64,000 bases of DNA from Saussurea involucrata (GCA_033807775.1 CM066315.1:61760320-61824319); one strand, 5' to 3'. Positions 11,500 through 23,333 are shown, counted from the first letter of the stretch. The notes: generated by a model from the letters alone, not told the origin. A program made the numbers and translations.

Positions 11500-12440
11500 T
11501 GAATAGCAATTATACTTTGCCTATTCCATACAGTTAATATGAAAAGCAATTATACTTTACCTATCCACTTCTCAACATGATTAGCAATTCTACTTTGTCT
11601 ATTCAATTATTTCAACATAAATAGCAATTCTACTTTGCCTATTCCCTTCTCAATATGAATAGCAATTCTACTTTGCCTATTCATTACATTCAATATGAAT
11701 AGCAATTCTACTTTGCCTATTCGTTACATTTCAACATGAATAGCAATTCTACTTTTCCTATTCAATCACTTCAACATGAATAGCAATTCTACTTTGCCTA
11801 TTCATTACATTTCAACATGAATAACAATTCTACTTTGCCTATTCATTATATTTCAACATGAATAGCAATTCTACTTTGCCTATTCATTACATTTCAACAT
11901 GAATAGCAATTCTACTTTGCCTATTCAATCATTTCAACATGAATAGCAATTCTACTTTGCATATTCATTATATTTCAACATGAATAGCAATTCTACTTTG
12001 CCTATTCATTACATTTCAACATGAATAGCAATTCTACTTTGCCTATTCATTACATTTCAACATGAATAGCAATTCTACTTTGCCTATTCAATCATTTCAA
12101 CATGAATAACAATTCTACTTTGCCTATTCAATCATTTCAACATGAACAACAATTCTACTTTGCCTATTCATTACATTTCAACATGAATAGCAATTCTACT
12201 TTGCCTATTCATTACATTTCAACATGAATAGCAATTCTACTTTGCCTATTCAATCATTTCAACATGAATAGCAATTCTACTTTGCCTATTCAATCATTTC
12301 AACATGAATAGCAATTCTACTTTGCTTATTCAATCATTTCAACATGAATAACAATTCTGCTTTGCCTATTCATTACATTTCAACATGAATAGCAGTTCTA
12401 CTTTCCCTATTCAATCATTTCAATCTCATGATAAAGGGAA
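11500..12440 (+). repeat. 40/41-bp tandem array
   Basis: About 22-23 head-to-tail copies of a unit containing GAATAGCAATTCTACTTTGC then CTATTC and either ATTACATTTCAACAT (41 bp) or AATCATTTCAACAT (40 bp). Each unit carries the inverted pair GAATAG/CTATTC around a 15-base loop. Units at both ends are more diverged, as expected for an array renewed by unequal exchange. Confidence 0.95.
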
Positions 12441-12795
12441 TAGCATTTATAACTTGTCTATTGCTCATTCTTAAATACAAACGAGAATAGCAATTATATC
12501 TTGCCTATTCTAAGTTATCAATTATTACCAGTGTCTATAGATCCATTACACTTCTTAGCATATGTGCATATTTACTCTAACGCACAAACATTTCATATCA
12601 TATTCTCAAAGCTAAGAATCCCAAATAATATATTATACTCTTATTCTCAATTGTCCCTCTTCGGCGACTTAGCACGGGGGTTCCGCTACCCGGTTAGTGG
12701 ATGGGGTCAAGGGGCAACGCCCTTGCGGGATCTGGGGGTAGCGCCCCGACAATTTTTTTAGAAAAACTTACCAGATAACACATCCAGCCACTATA

Positions 12796-13136
12796 TCCGG
12801 AACTATCCGGAACTCATACATATCCGTAACATCAAAAGTAACCGGACATCAGAGGTTACCGGACACCACAACTATCCGGACATCATAACTTACCGGACAT
12901 CAGAAGTATCCGGATAACAATACTATCCGGTCAAGTCTTCCGGAATCCATACCCGGAAACCATCAGAATCCGGAAACACATACAATCCGGATGGCGTCCA
13001 GAAACCAAAGCAATCCGGATACCATCCGGTAACTATTTCTCCGGGAACTATTTGCTTACCGGACGATTTCACTCTTAATACTTTTACCCGACACTACCAA
13101 TATGAAACTTACCGGACACTACAGACTTACCCGGAT
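12796..13136. repeat. CCGGA-word cluster 2
   Basis: Dense TCCGGA, ACCGGA and CCCGGA words inside the F2 LTR-like region, about one per 15-20 bases. Confidence 0.85.
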
Positions 13137-14251
13137 TCCTTCGACCTGCCCAGCAAAATCCAACCCAGATCGAAATCTGTTCCATCCATACTTATTTTGC
13201 AAGTATCCATTCATCCCCAATACAGTTAATACTAACATCTTACTGCTTAATTTAATGAAAACATTGCTTTTAAGAAAGATGAATTCACCTGGACAAACTT
13301 CGACCCAAAGTCTTCTGCCAAAACCAAAATCAATCTGATTCCAACGATTCAAAACCTACCCAGAAGATAATATGACTTGTAAACATGCATCTTAAGAAGT
13401 TTAATTGGAAACCATGGTTGAATTTCTTACCAATCTGATGTTTAGAACTCTGCTTTCTTCGTTCCCTGAACCGACTCCAAAACCTAAAGCAATTGAGATG
13501 ATTCTCAATTCAGCCGACTCCATCCATTTAAGCCTCAACTTTCATAAATTGGCAAAAATTACCCAATGTCTCCAATTTACAAAACTACCCCAAACTTTAC
13601 ACTTTCACAAATTAGTGATTAAACTTTGACCAAATGTACTTACAACTCCTTTCGACATAACGTTTAAAATAATATCACCCCATTATTATGTTCAAGTTTT
13701 CTAGAATACCTTTATTAAAAAAAACGCATATTAATTATTTTCTATGATACTTTTTGAAAAATTGTCTTATAAAAACAAGTATCCTATAAAAACGATATGT
13801 TCATAGGACACTTATCAAATGATGCGTTCCCACCTCACATTTCAACACCGACATCAATCCTTAAGCTTACTAGAATTATTTAAAATTAGGGTGAGCATCG
13901 GAACTGGGTACCCGTCTTTGGAACCGGAACCGGAACCGCTCTGGAACTGCCGGTTCCAGAACCGGAACCGATGTGATTGGTTTCGGTTCCTAAAATACAG
14001 AACCAATTAAGACTGGTTCCGGTTCTGGTTCTCATTTTTTTGGAACCGTTACCCGCTGGGTACCCGGTCCCGCTATTTTTTAATAAAAACTATTTATATA
14101 TTTATTATATTTAAATATTTAATGATGTGTTATTAGTTTTGTATCTTTTTTAGGTGTTTTGTTCGTTTTCATCCAAGTGTTTTATTTGAGGTGTTGACGA
14201 CTTGACGTAAAGACGTGAATTGTTATGGAAGTCGTTTTATTGATGTCAAGA

Positions 14252-14438
14252 TGTTAGGACCATAAATGTCCTACATATTAGAAAGATATATAAAAAATTA
14301 TATAGTTTAATTATAGAGCTTAATTAGATTAATTAATTATTGTAAACGCCCTTAATTGTGTTATTTAGGCTTCATTGCTTAATGGGCTTAGGCCTTATTT
14401 GTTTAAGGCCTATGTATATAAGGTTTAGTTAACCTTTA
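14252..14438 (+). repeat. Left LTR of D, part 1
   Basis: It starts TGTTAGGACC and matches 48156-48342 with few changes. A2 entered about 17 bases downstream of its TATA box, and the junction bases CTTTA are duplicated at 42861. Confidence 0.93.
14415..14421 (+). promoter_or_regulatory. TATA box of the left D LTR
   Basis: TATATAA in CCTATGTATATAAGG, conserved in the right LTR at 48319-48325. A2 separates it from the rest of D, so this copy cannot drive D as an intact unit. Confidence 0.65.
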
Positions 14439-15386
14439 TGTTGATCCAAACCCTCAGTGATTTGATAATGACCCTCTCTTAAACACTTAGTGAAAATTGT
14501 AAGTAAACAATATGTATTAGAGTTTCACTATCGCTGATAAGTACTAAGACTTTACAGTACCGCTGATAGTAACTCTCACTCTTTAGATTAGATATTCAGC
14601 GAACACTGTTCATCATCTTATAGCTCTGAGCCTGTTCTGTCTATAAGATGATCGCTGATAAATTAGTTGTTTACTTATGATCCCTGAAGACAAATTTCAC
14701 GCCAACCAAAGTTCTACGCTGAAGTCGAAGATCAAGCTCAGGAAGCAGAGACAAGTCTACTCATGAACCGATGCGGATATCAGCGAAGCAAGACCTGTCC
14801 ATTCAACGTGAAGTATCAAGTAGAAGACTTTAGCAATCGTTGAACTTTATCATTCGCTGATAAAGATCTGACTCAACGAAAGCTGATCATGAAGTCTCCC
14901 TGTATGTTACTATTGTCTTACCTCCCTTGCACGTCTCCGTACGAACTGTCAGAACGGACATCCCTTTTGTCTGTAATCGTACAACAACTCTGATTCTACA
15001 CTGTGTACCATGCGGCTACTAAGGTTGTCTACAAAGGTCAATGACATGCAACCACTCAGCTGCTGCCACGTGTAAAGCCATACTGCCATGCATTAAATGC
15101 ATGCAGTATATAAGAAGATCCTTACTTCAGTTTTGAAGTGTGCTTGGACCATCTTCTTATTTCTTATTGTTAAATTATTATTCGTAATTTCTTTAACTCT
15201 TTCTAGTGCAAGAAACTTAGTGTTTCTCAAGACTTGTTAAGATTAGGTTTATCCTTAATCTTGTTCCGCAACAAGTTGTAAATTGTCTTGATTTATCAAT
15301 AAACAATTTAGAAAAGTAAAAACGTGTGTTTGTATTCAACCCCCCCCCCCCCTTCTACAAACTTGTATAGCCTTTCGGGACTAACA
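14439..15386 (+). repeat. 5' LTR of A2
   Basis: 948 bp from TGTTGATCC to GGGACTAACA. It contains many ATCGCTGAT/TTCAGCGA words and a run of 13 C near 15340-15352. Confidence 0.95.
15107..15113 (+). promoter_or_regulatory. TATA box of the A2 5' LTR, with G-box
   Basis: TATATAA in GCAGTATATAAGAAG. A G-box CACGTG at 15067-15072 lies 35-40 bases upstream; it is altered to CATGTG in the 3' LTR copy. Confidence 0.7.
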
Positions 15387-15388
15387 AG

Positions 15389-15400
15389 TGGTATCAGAGC
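15389..15400 (+). promoter_or_regulatory. Primer binding site of A2
   Basis: TGGTATCAGAGC, the perfect complement of the initiator tRNA-Met 3' end, two bases after the LTR. Confidence 0.95.
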
Positions 15401-15468
15401 GGATTTGTTTAATCTCATAAACAAGATCTAATCTATACTAAGATTTCTCTTCCTTGCTATTTCTGAAA

Positions 15469-17701
15469 ATGGCTACCAACACAAACACAAACTATATTGA
15501 CAATGGTTATCTTTCAAAACCCCCTAGATTCTCCATAGATAATTTTAATCTATGGAAAAATAGGATGATTCTCTTCTTAGAAGGTGTAGACCCTACTATG
15601 CCTTATTATCTGGAAAACAACCCATATATTCCTGTAAGAATTGATGCTGCAGTTCCAGCCGCTGAGAATAGACCTGCTATTCCAGAAAGACTGATTCCTA
15701 AGGAAATTCATATGTGGACTGATGAAGATAAGAAGAAAGTGGCTATCGACACTAAAGCCAGATCCATTCTTTCCATGGCTCTTCCTTACGAAGTCTACCT
15801 TTCCGTCATGAACCTGAAAACCTCCAAAGTCATGTGGGACACAATCTGTGTTCAGTATGAAGGTACGTCTGAAGTACAGGACTCACGTAAGATCAACCTG
15901 GTAAGACAGTACGAAAGCTTCATTTGTGGTAAGATCTAAAAAATGTTGGTAAGGAATATTCTAACTTTGAAGTGCTGACAAAATTCTTAGAATGTTTACC
16001 TGAAAGCTGGGACAGTTATTCAATGTGTCTCAAGCTGTCAAAAGATCTTAGATCTATGACTCTCTCTACCTTATATGGCACGATGCTGAATCATGAGCAA
16101 TCGAGTTATCTTAAAAATAATATTGTAAAAGATTCCAAAAGCACCCCTGTTGCTTTAATCTCAGAGCCACCTTTCACTCAGCGATCGACTATCACTGTCA
16201 CTGAGTTGGAAACTAACTCTGAAAGATCATCAGACTCTGACGTTTCAGATAATGATGAAACTCTTGCATTCCTGGCTAATAAGTTCAGGAGATTTGCTAG
16301 AAAGAGTAATTTCAAGAAGAATAAACCTCTTGCTATTACTGACAAGCCAAGATCATCAACCCCTGTTGATAAGGCTACTGCTACTTGCTATAACTGTAAA
16401 AAGATAGGACATTTTGCTAGCGAGTGCAGGTCAAAGAAAGTCTCTAGACCCTCAGCTTTTCCCAAGAAAAACTTTATTCCCAGGAATAGAGATGAAAAAT
16501 ATAAAAAGCTGAAAGAAAGGTATGCAAAGCTGAAAACCTTAAAAAGAAAGGCAAAGGCCTCATGGCTGACTATGATTGTGCTGCCTCTGACGAAGAAGAA
16601 TCATCTGACACTGAAGATGATGATGAAGCCAATCTATGTCTCATGGCCAAACTTGAAGATGATGAAGCTGATAGTCTTCGAAAGATCGATCTCTTGACTA
16701 GAAGTTTATATGAAGCCATGAATGGCAAAACTATAGTTGAAAATCAAAACCTTGATCTCGCTGAACAGCTTAAAACTGTCACCTTCAAGTAGAAAATATT
16801 TCTAAAATTGAAGAAGATTTTAAAGATCAAGTTCACCTAAATCAGCTAGTCAAAATCGAGCGCGAAGAAGCTATCGCTGCATTAAAAGCTGAAAAAGCTA
16901 GTGTTGATGGATGGTATAATTCCTCAACAAATTTCACTGAGATAATTAAGTCTCAGATTCCCCTAAGTGATAAACGTGGTCTTGGTTACAAAGCTGATAC
17001 TCTAGAACCAACCACTAATCGTTCCATGCTCTTATTTGGAACTTTCGTATCCTCGGTCGCCTATCCCTGAGGAAATCTCTACCTTAACCTCTAAAGGTAG
17101 AGAAAAAGTTATTTATCCAAAACCTACCTCAGTCTTTAAAAACAAAGGTAAAGGAATTGCTTTTAACCAAAATCCTCAGAAGGGTACCTCTTTACCAAAG
17201 CTGAACGTTTCTAAAGCTTCAGTGACTTATCCCTCTGATTCAAAGAATAAGATCTCTGGATTTATTCAGCGTGGATCTATTCAGCGATCTACTCCTAGAA
17301 TCAAAGTGGAAATCATTGGTAAGAAATCCGAAGAACTAAATGTTCCTTCCATTTCAAAAGCCAATAGCTTACTTGGTGCTGGTCCTTCTAATTCAAAATC
17401 AAAAGCTCAGCATTCAAATGGTCCTAGAACTATTTTTAGTTATAGGAAATCTTATCACTGTGGACTTACTGATCATATTGCTAGTAAGTGCCTCACAGCC
17501 ACCAAAGCTGAAAAGATAGCTAAGGTGAAGATCATTGCCCCCAAGGCAAAGAAGCCCACTGAGGTTAAGAAATTAACCAAAGTGAAGACTGACAAAGCTG
17601 AATCTTCAAATGCTGTGAAGACTGCTGAACCTTCCACCTCCTCTTCTACCCCCACTGACAAGTGTGTACACATGGTTAAGTGGGTACCCAAGACAAACTA
17701 A
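15469..17701 (+). pseudogene. A2 gag with CCHC knuckles and linker, several breaks
   Basis: The ATG at 15469 opens MATNTNTNYIDNGYLSKPP, the same start as A1. The first frame ends at 15939, where about 50 bases present in A1 are missing. The frame resumes at about 15972, through CYNCKKIGHFASEC (CCHC knuckle) and the basic tail. It shifts again near 16560 (MADYDCAASDEE, acidic region), is interrupted at 16790 and near 17030, and finishes in the 17036-17701 frame. That last part carries a degraded second knuckle-like stretch (YHCGLTDHIASKC) and ends WVPKTN then stop. Full-length gag in A1 is over 750 residues. No functional product can come from this copy. Confidence 0.9.
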
Positions 17702-17710
17702 TATTCCTTT

Positions 17711-20473
17711 GTGATGCATGTTAAGATGGGTATCTGGTATCTCGATAGAGGATGCTCAAGACACATGACTGGAAAGAAAAGCCTGCTCTCTGAATACAAG
17801 GAAGAGAAGGGTCCCTCTGTAACTTTCGGTGGAAACGGAAAAGGACATACCCGAGGGTTTGGTGTACTATCTAATGGTACAACAACCTTCAGAAGAGTCG
17901 CATATGTTGAAGGGCTAAAGCATAATCTTCTAAGCATCAGTCAGCTTTGCGACAAGGATAACAAAGTAATCTTTACTAAGGAATCCTGCTTTGTCGTTGA
18001 CAAAAAGGAGAAGATAGCTCTCAGCGGTTATCGTTTGGAAAATGTTTATGTAATAAACATGGACTCAACAACCACTGAGAACTCCTGTTTCTTCTCTAAA
18101 GCCTCTTCTGATGTCAACTGGTTATGGCATAAAAGGCTCTCTCATCTCAACTTCAAGACACTGAATACTCTCTCTTTAAAAGAGTTAATCACTGGTCTAC
18201 CTCAGCACTCATACGCCAAAGAGACCTTATGTTCAGCGTGTGAGAAAGGCAAGCAGACCAAAGCAAGCTTTAAGTCAAAGCAAGTTTCCTCAGTGTCATC
18301 TCCTCTACAACCTCTCCATATGGATTTGTTTGGCCCTGTTAACAAACAATCCATCGCTGGAAAGAAATATACGCTGGTCATAGTCGATGAATTCTCTCGA
18401 TATACATGGGTTATGTTTCTCCGTTCTAAGAGTGACACCCCTGAAGAACTCATCACCTTTGTTCGGAAGATGGAAACCCTGAACAACTTGACCGTTCACT
18501 CAATAAGGAGTGATCATGGGACTGAATTCAAAAACAGTTCTCTTGATTCCTTCTTTGAGAGTAAGGGTATTTCTCACAACTTTTCTTCAGTGAGAACACC
18601 ACAACAAAACGGAGTCGCTAAAAGAAGAAATAGAACTATAATTGAAGCTGCACGTTCAATGCTCAGCGATTCGCACCTACCTACTCAGTTTTGGGCAGAA
18701 GCTGTCAACACTGCTTGTTTTACGCAAAATAGGTCGCTGATAGTCAAAAGATTTAATAAAACAGCCTATGAACTTTTTCATGGGAGAAAGCCTTCAATTA
18801 GCTTTCTTCACATCTGTGGATGTCAGTGTTTCATACTGAACAACAGAGATGCCCTTGGAAAGTTTGATCCTAAGGCTGATGATGGAATCTTTCTTGGATA
18901 TTCTTCAATCTCCAAAGCTTTCAGAGTCTTCAATCGAAGAAGACAAACTGTTGAAGAAACTATTCACGTCACTTTTGACGAATCCCGTTCAGCGAATTCT
19001 CGACCTTCTGCTGATACTGAAGAACTGAATCAATCGATGTTTTCACATCTTGGTGATTCAGAAGTCATTCCCACTCCTCATACTCATACCGTTGAAGATG
19101 ATAGTCCTACTATCATCCCAAACATGCAGAATAGTGAAGCTGAAACATCATGGGTCTCAGCTGTTCCTTTAAACACTATACATACATCTGAACCAACTGT
19201 CTCAGAAATTCCATCTACTTCTCAGCAATCAGTGAATGAGATGACATCTGCACCTACTCCTCTCTTGGCTGATATTCCAGAAGTTGCTGAAGCTTCATCT
19301 TCAACCCCTCTAGTTCAGGTTGAGTCAGCGTCTCACGCTCCGGCTCAGCGACGGACTGTAAATCACCCAATTGATCAAATCCTTGGTGATCTAAATGCTG
19401 GTGTTCAGACTCGACAAAGTGCAGGTAATGTTTGTTTATTTGTTAACTTTATTTCTCTGATTGAACCAAAGAAAGTAGATGATGCCCTCAAAGATCCAAA
19501 CTGGGTCAGCGCCATGCAAGAAGAGCTGACTGAATTCGAAAGAAACAAAGTTTGGAAACTTGTTCGAAGACTAACTGACAAGACAGTGATAGGCACTAAA
19601 TGGGTCTATCGAAACAAATTGGACGAACATGGAACTGTAACCCGCAACAAGGCTCGACTTGTTGCTCAGGGATACAGACAAGAGGAATGCATAGATTACG
19701 ACGAAACATTTGCTCCTGTAGCAAGACTAGAATCTATTCGTCTATTCTTAGCATACGCTGTACACAAAGACTTCAAAGTATATCAAATGGATGTTAAGTC
19801 AGCATTTCTCAATGGAAAGCTGAATGAAGAAGTCTATGTGGAACAACCTCCAGGATTCTCAGATCCTAAGCGTCCAGGTTATGTTTATAAACTGGATAAG
19901 GCACTTTATGGCTTAAAGCAAGCTCCACGTGCATGGTATGACACTCTATCCTCTAATCTCCTAATTGAACAATTTGAGCGAGGTAAAATCGACAAAACTC
20001 TATTTTTTAGAATAGTGAAAGGTCATATCATTCTTGTTCAGATATATATTGATGACATTATATTTGGTTCTACTAACCCTGATCTTTGTACTCGTTTCGC
20101 TGATAGAATGAAAGATGAGTATAAAATGAGCATGATGGGTGAGCTAACATATTTCCTTGGTCTTCAGATAAAACAAAATGAAAAAGGAACTTTCATTAAT
20201 CAGGGAAAGTATGTTAAAGATATGCTGAAGAAATTCGATTTAACTCAGAGTTCAGCTATGAAAACCCCTATGGCACCACCGCTGACACTAGACAAGGATT
20301 CAAATAGAATACCTGTTAATGTCACGCTGTACCGTGGGACGATCGGCTCTCTTTTGTATCTTACAGCTAGCCGACCCGATATTATGTACGCAACCTGTTT
20401 GTGTGCACGATATCAAGCTGAACCTATGGAATCTCATATGATCGATGTAAAGCTAATCTTTGAGTTACCTTAA
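17711..20473 (+). CDS. A2 pol: protease, integrase, RT
   Basis: A 920-codon open frame. Residues near 12 give WYLDRGCSRHMTG, where the catalytic DSG of A1 is DRG. The zinc-binding WHKRLSHLNF/CSACEKGKQ region and integrase core HMDLFGPV and RSDHGTEFKNSS follow. The third acidic position reads NGVAKRRNRT, with K for the expected E. The RT carries KTVIGTKWVYRNK, MDVKSAFLNG, LYGLKQAPRAWYD and the catalytic box YIDDIIFG. The frame then slips near 20440, losing RNase H. The long open frame beside two catalytic changes suggests the copy was already defective yet recent. At the gag/pol junction the TTGCAG seen in relatives is TGATGCAT. Confidence 0.94.
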   Translation: MMHVKMGIWYLDRGCSRHMTGKKSLLSEYKEEKGPSVTFGGNGKGHTRGFGVLSNGTTTFRRVAYVEGLKHNLLSISQLCDKDNKVIFTKESCFVVDKKEKIALSGYRLENVYVINMDSTTTENSCFFSKASSDVNWLWHKRLSHLNFKTLNTLSLKELITGLPQHSYAKETLCSACEKGKQTKASFKSKQVSSVSSPLQPLHMDLFGPVNKQSIAGKKYTLVIVDEFSRYTWVMFLRSKSDTPEELITFVRKMETLNNLTVHSIRSDHGTEFKNSSLDSFFESKGISHNFSSVRTPQQNGVAKRRNRTIIEAARSMLSDSHLPTQFWAEAVNTACFTQNRSLIVKRFNKTAYELFHGRKPSISFLHICGCQCFILNNRDALGKFDPKADDGIFLGYSSISKAFRVFNRRRQTVEETIHVTFDESRSANSRPSADTEELNQSMFSHLGDSEVIPTPHTHTVEDDSPTIIPNMQNSEAETSWVSAVPLNTIHTSEPTVSEIPSTSQQSVNEMTSAPTPLLADIPEVAEASSSTPLVQVESASHAPAQRRTVNHPIDQILGDLNAGVQTRQSAGNVCLFVNFISLIEPKKVDDALKDPNWVSAMQEELTEFERNKVWKLVRRLTDKTVIGTKWVYRNKLDEHGTVTRNKARLVAQGYRQEECIDYDETFAPVARLESIRLFLAYAVHKDFKVYQMDVKSAFLNGKLNEEVYVEQPPGFSDPKRPGYVYKLDKALYGLKQAPRAWYDTLSSNLLIEQFERGKIDKTLFFRIVKGHIILVQIYIDDIIFGSTNPDLCTRFADRMKDEYKMSMMGELTYFLGLQIKQNEKGTFINQGKYVKDMLKKFDLTQSSAMKTPMAPPLTLDKDSNRIPVNVTLYRGTIGSLLYLTASRPDIMYATCLCARYQAEPMESHMIDVKLIFELP

Positions 20474-20993
20474 GGGTACTCTGAACCTAGGTCTTTGGTA
20501 TCCCAAAGACTCAGGGTTTGATCTAATTGCCTATTCAGATAGTGATTTTGCAGGTTGCAAATTGGATAGGAAAAGCACCACAGGAGGCTGTCAGCTCCTG
20601 GGTGGAAAGCTGGTGAGTTGGACAAGTAAAAAGCAAAACACAGTGTACATCTCAACTGCTGAAGCTGAGTATGTAGCCGCTGGAAGCTGTTGTTCTCAGG
20701 TCTTGTGGATGAGAAATCAACTACTAGACTATGACCTTTAGCTCTCGAAAATTCCAATCTATTGCGACAGCACAAGTGCCATCGCTATAGCCAACAATCC
20801 AGTGCTACACTCAAAGACAAAACACATCGAAATCAGGTATCATTTTATCAGAGATCATGTGATGAATGGTGATATAGAACTTCATTTTATCCCAACTGAC
20901 TATCAGTTAGCTTATCTGTTCACCAAACCTCTTGATGAGACAAGATTCAACTTTCTCATCAGCGAGCTTGGAATGCTGAACTTTGAAGAGTAA
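20460..20993 (+). pseudogene. A2 RNase H, frame-shifted from RT and with one stop
   Basis: It continues RT in another frame from YLKGTLNLGLWYPKDSG, with RNase H motifs YSDSDFAGC, STAEAEYVAAG and, after a TAG at 20739-20741, YCDSTSAIAIANN. It ends LGMLNFEE at 20993. A1 has an intact equivalent (1157-2362), which shows the stop and the shift to be secondary. Confidence 0.9.
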
Positions 20994-21662
20994 AATCTTC
21001 AGCGGTTCACATTTGATCAGCGATAGGATAAAATCAACTTGTATAACCCATTCTATCATTCTCTCTCTGAACATAATTGATTCACTGATATCAAGGTATG
21101 TTTTCTCTCTTACTCGCTGACGTTCGCCTAGAACTCAAAGATTTTAAAAATTTTACATCGTTGAATATCTCTTCCTTAACAGCGATACTTTGAAATTTCT
21201 TAAACCAATACTGATATTTCTATTCAGTGCTTCATATTTTCAAAAGTATCCTTGAGCTTTCAAAACCTCAGAAACATCCTAAAATATGAAAGGACGGTTG
21301 TGACGTCATCGCAACGGATAAGCCCTGGCACGTTCTTTTTCTGACACACAATTGCACGTTTCGTTTACCTTCCAATCAAATGCAAACACGTGTCCGTGTC
21401 ATGATGAAAATCTTTTCCCGCTCAAGATTTTCTCTCTCTCTACTCTCTCTATATAAACCATTTTGGGTTTATATTTTTCTCTTTACGCGAAAAACTTCTC
21501 CTCCAAGCAAGAAAAAGATTTACTGTTGCATTTTGAGCTCTCAAAATTTCCAGAAACTATTCATCTTCTTCCTTGACGAACCAGGTTAATACTCTTATTA
21601 TTTACCTACATTACTTGTTTATGATCTTATTCTTTGCTTTTAACAGATCAAACAAAAGAACT
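20994..21662 (+). other. A2 spacer after RNase H, left half, up to element B
   Basis: No conserved coding capacity. It aligns with A1 640-1156 and continues at 37242-37556 beyond B. CCAGGTTAAT near 21580 and TTTTAACAG near 21637 look like a splice donor and acceptor. With the AG just before the third-ORF ATG, these could define subgenomic splicing (inference). Confidence 0.6.
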
Positions 21663-21942
21663 TGTTAGTTCCAGATCCGTGCAACAAATATGAAATCGAA
21701 ATAATAAGCAATAAGAGTAATGATTTCAACTGGTCATCCATGTATTATGCTTTCAATCAGAGTGTTTACAATACAATTCAGAAAAGCAAATGAGACAACT
21801 AACTTGTTTTTCCAAGCTAGAAGTACATTATATATGCGGGCCCGTGGCTAACAAGCCCACGGCCCGTTCACTTATATGATCAAAATAAGGAAATACAAAT
21901 TACACCCTTGAACTTTAAATCAACATTAAATTGACCCTAACA
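21663..21942 (-). repeat. 3' LTR of B
   Basis: 280 bp, TGTTAGGGTC to GGAACTAACA on the minus strand. It contains a GC-rich hairpin at 21837-21866 (GGGCCCGTGG / CCCACGGCCC) next to TATATAA on the minus strand near 21831. Confidence 0.95.
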
Positions 21943-21955
21943 ATCTCCCCCTTTG
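21943..21955 (-). promoter_or_regulatory. Polypurine tract of B
   Basis: CAAAGGGGGAGAT on the minus strand directly abuts the LTR. It is the plus-strand DNA primer and also codes KGGD of the third ORF. Confidence 0.9.
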
Positions 21956-23333
21956 ATTTGAAGTTCGAGTTCGCGCTCTAGCTCTCGCCAGTTGTAGACA
22001 TATCTTTTGCGAAGTGCGAAGTGAATCTCGAACCATCTGATAGCACGACGGTAGTCGATGCGATCTTCAACCAATTCCAAGGAATTCCGAGCATTTGTTT
22101 CATTCGGATTCGGAACATATGAGTACCTTGGATTTTCAGACTTGTGTGTAATGATCTTTCGAAGAGCATCTCGAACTTTGAGAAGTGTGCCGTCGCAGAA
22201 TCTTTCTACCTGACTGAACCGCATAAATCTTTTCTCTTTTTGTTCATTAATGAAGACAATCCCAAATTCTGGTTCAAGAAGCATAGCGTTCTCGGGATAC
22301 ATATTCAATTCAGGAGCTTTCAGATTCGGCTTTATCAGATTGACTTTCTTCGCCCTGTTCTCGACAGCCATTTGAAAATCCGTTAGATATGACATCATGA
22401 TGGTACGGACCAGGTATCGACGAACAGCTTTGAGCGCCTTTGTAACTTCAAGCGGTCGGATGGTTCTTGTACGAAGGTCTTTCAGAATAGCCAGGAAGTC
22501 GAACGGTCGGAGGTGCTGAAAGTCGGCTTCAGAGAATCTCCATTCATTACCATCTTTGCGACGAACGGTGAAGACTGGATAGACGATCCTCATGATGCGG
22601 CGTGAATGGATGTTAAGTACCTCTGTGATTTGATGCTTGGTTCTGACTTAGCTGACTGGAAGACACCGCTGCATTGCGCTGATATAACGCCGTTGGTATT
22701 TGGGGTTGAGGTTGTAAATACCAAGGCAAAAGGTCGGCTCGATCGGGCGAAGCTTGTGGACGAACAACTTCTTCAAAGATTCCTCCAGATGAGGGATAAG
22801 TACCATGATCTTCTCCCAACGGATTTGTTGCTGAGGAGGGGGAGGAAGATCAGAAGCTATCGTTTGCAGAGGAGTTGTAGAAATGTTGGCAGAAGTAGGT
22901 TCAGGTCTTGTTGAAGTTCCAGTGGGTTGAGCATAGTGAACGGGAGACGTACCATAAAAATTCTGAAGCAGGAACTGATCATAGTCGATGTTATCGTCTT
23001 CATCAGTAGGGAATACCAAATTTACCTGGAGATTTACGGCACTGGCGGCTTTTTCATACCATGCATCTTCGGTCTCCGGGTTGGCTTCACAATCTGGATC
23101 TATCATATCCAATAGCGGTCTGTCTGATGAATCAAAGTCGACCAGTTCCTGTGTTGAACCCTCGGGATTTTCAACCGTCGGGTCTTCATCATCTGAAATC
23201 TCCATGTTGATTACCATCTCGGCTAATGGCAACTCGGCTTCAGGTGCTTCTGTAGTAGTTGCCGCAGTTGGGGGTTCCTGTTGAACCACTGTTGTAGCTT
23301 CAGTCTAGATCAGGGCGGCGGTCTCGGTCTCGG

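Larger units (their letters stand above)
10901..13695 (-). repeat. Possible LTR (F2) related to solo LTR E; right end uncertain
   Basis: Its left end TGAAACACCC...TTTACAACGAA parallels the left end of E (TGTAACAACCC...TTTACAACGAA). Both share a layout: an ACCTGGTAAG/ACCAGGAAAA block, CCTAGTGAG/TCTAGTGAG, a tandem array, a CCGGA cluster, then a stretch rich in CCCAA/ACCCC. The right end near 13695 is not clear and no TSD was found. It contains no coding region. Confidence 0.35.

Noticed and set aside
11490..12440. CRISPR-like array
   Set aside because: The 40/41-bp units are contiguous and nearly identical throughout, with no unique spacers, in plant DNA; it is a minisatellite.
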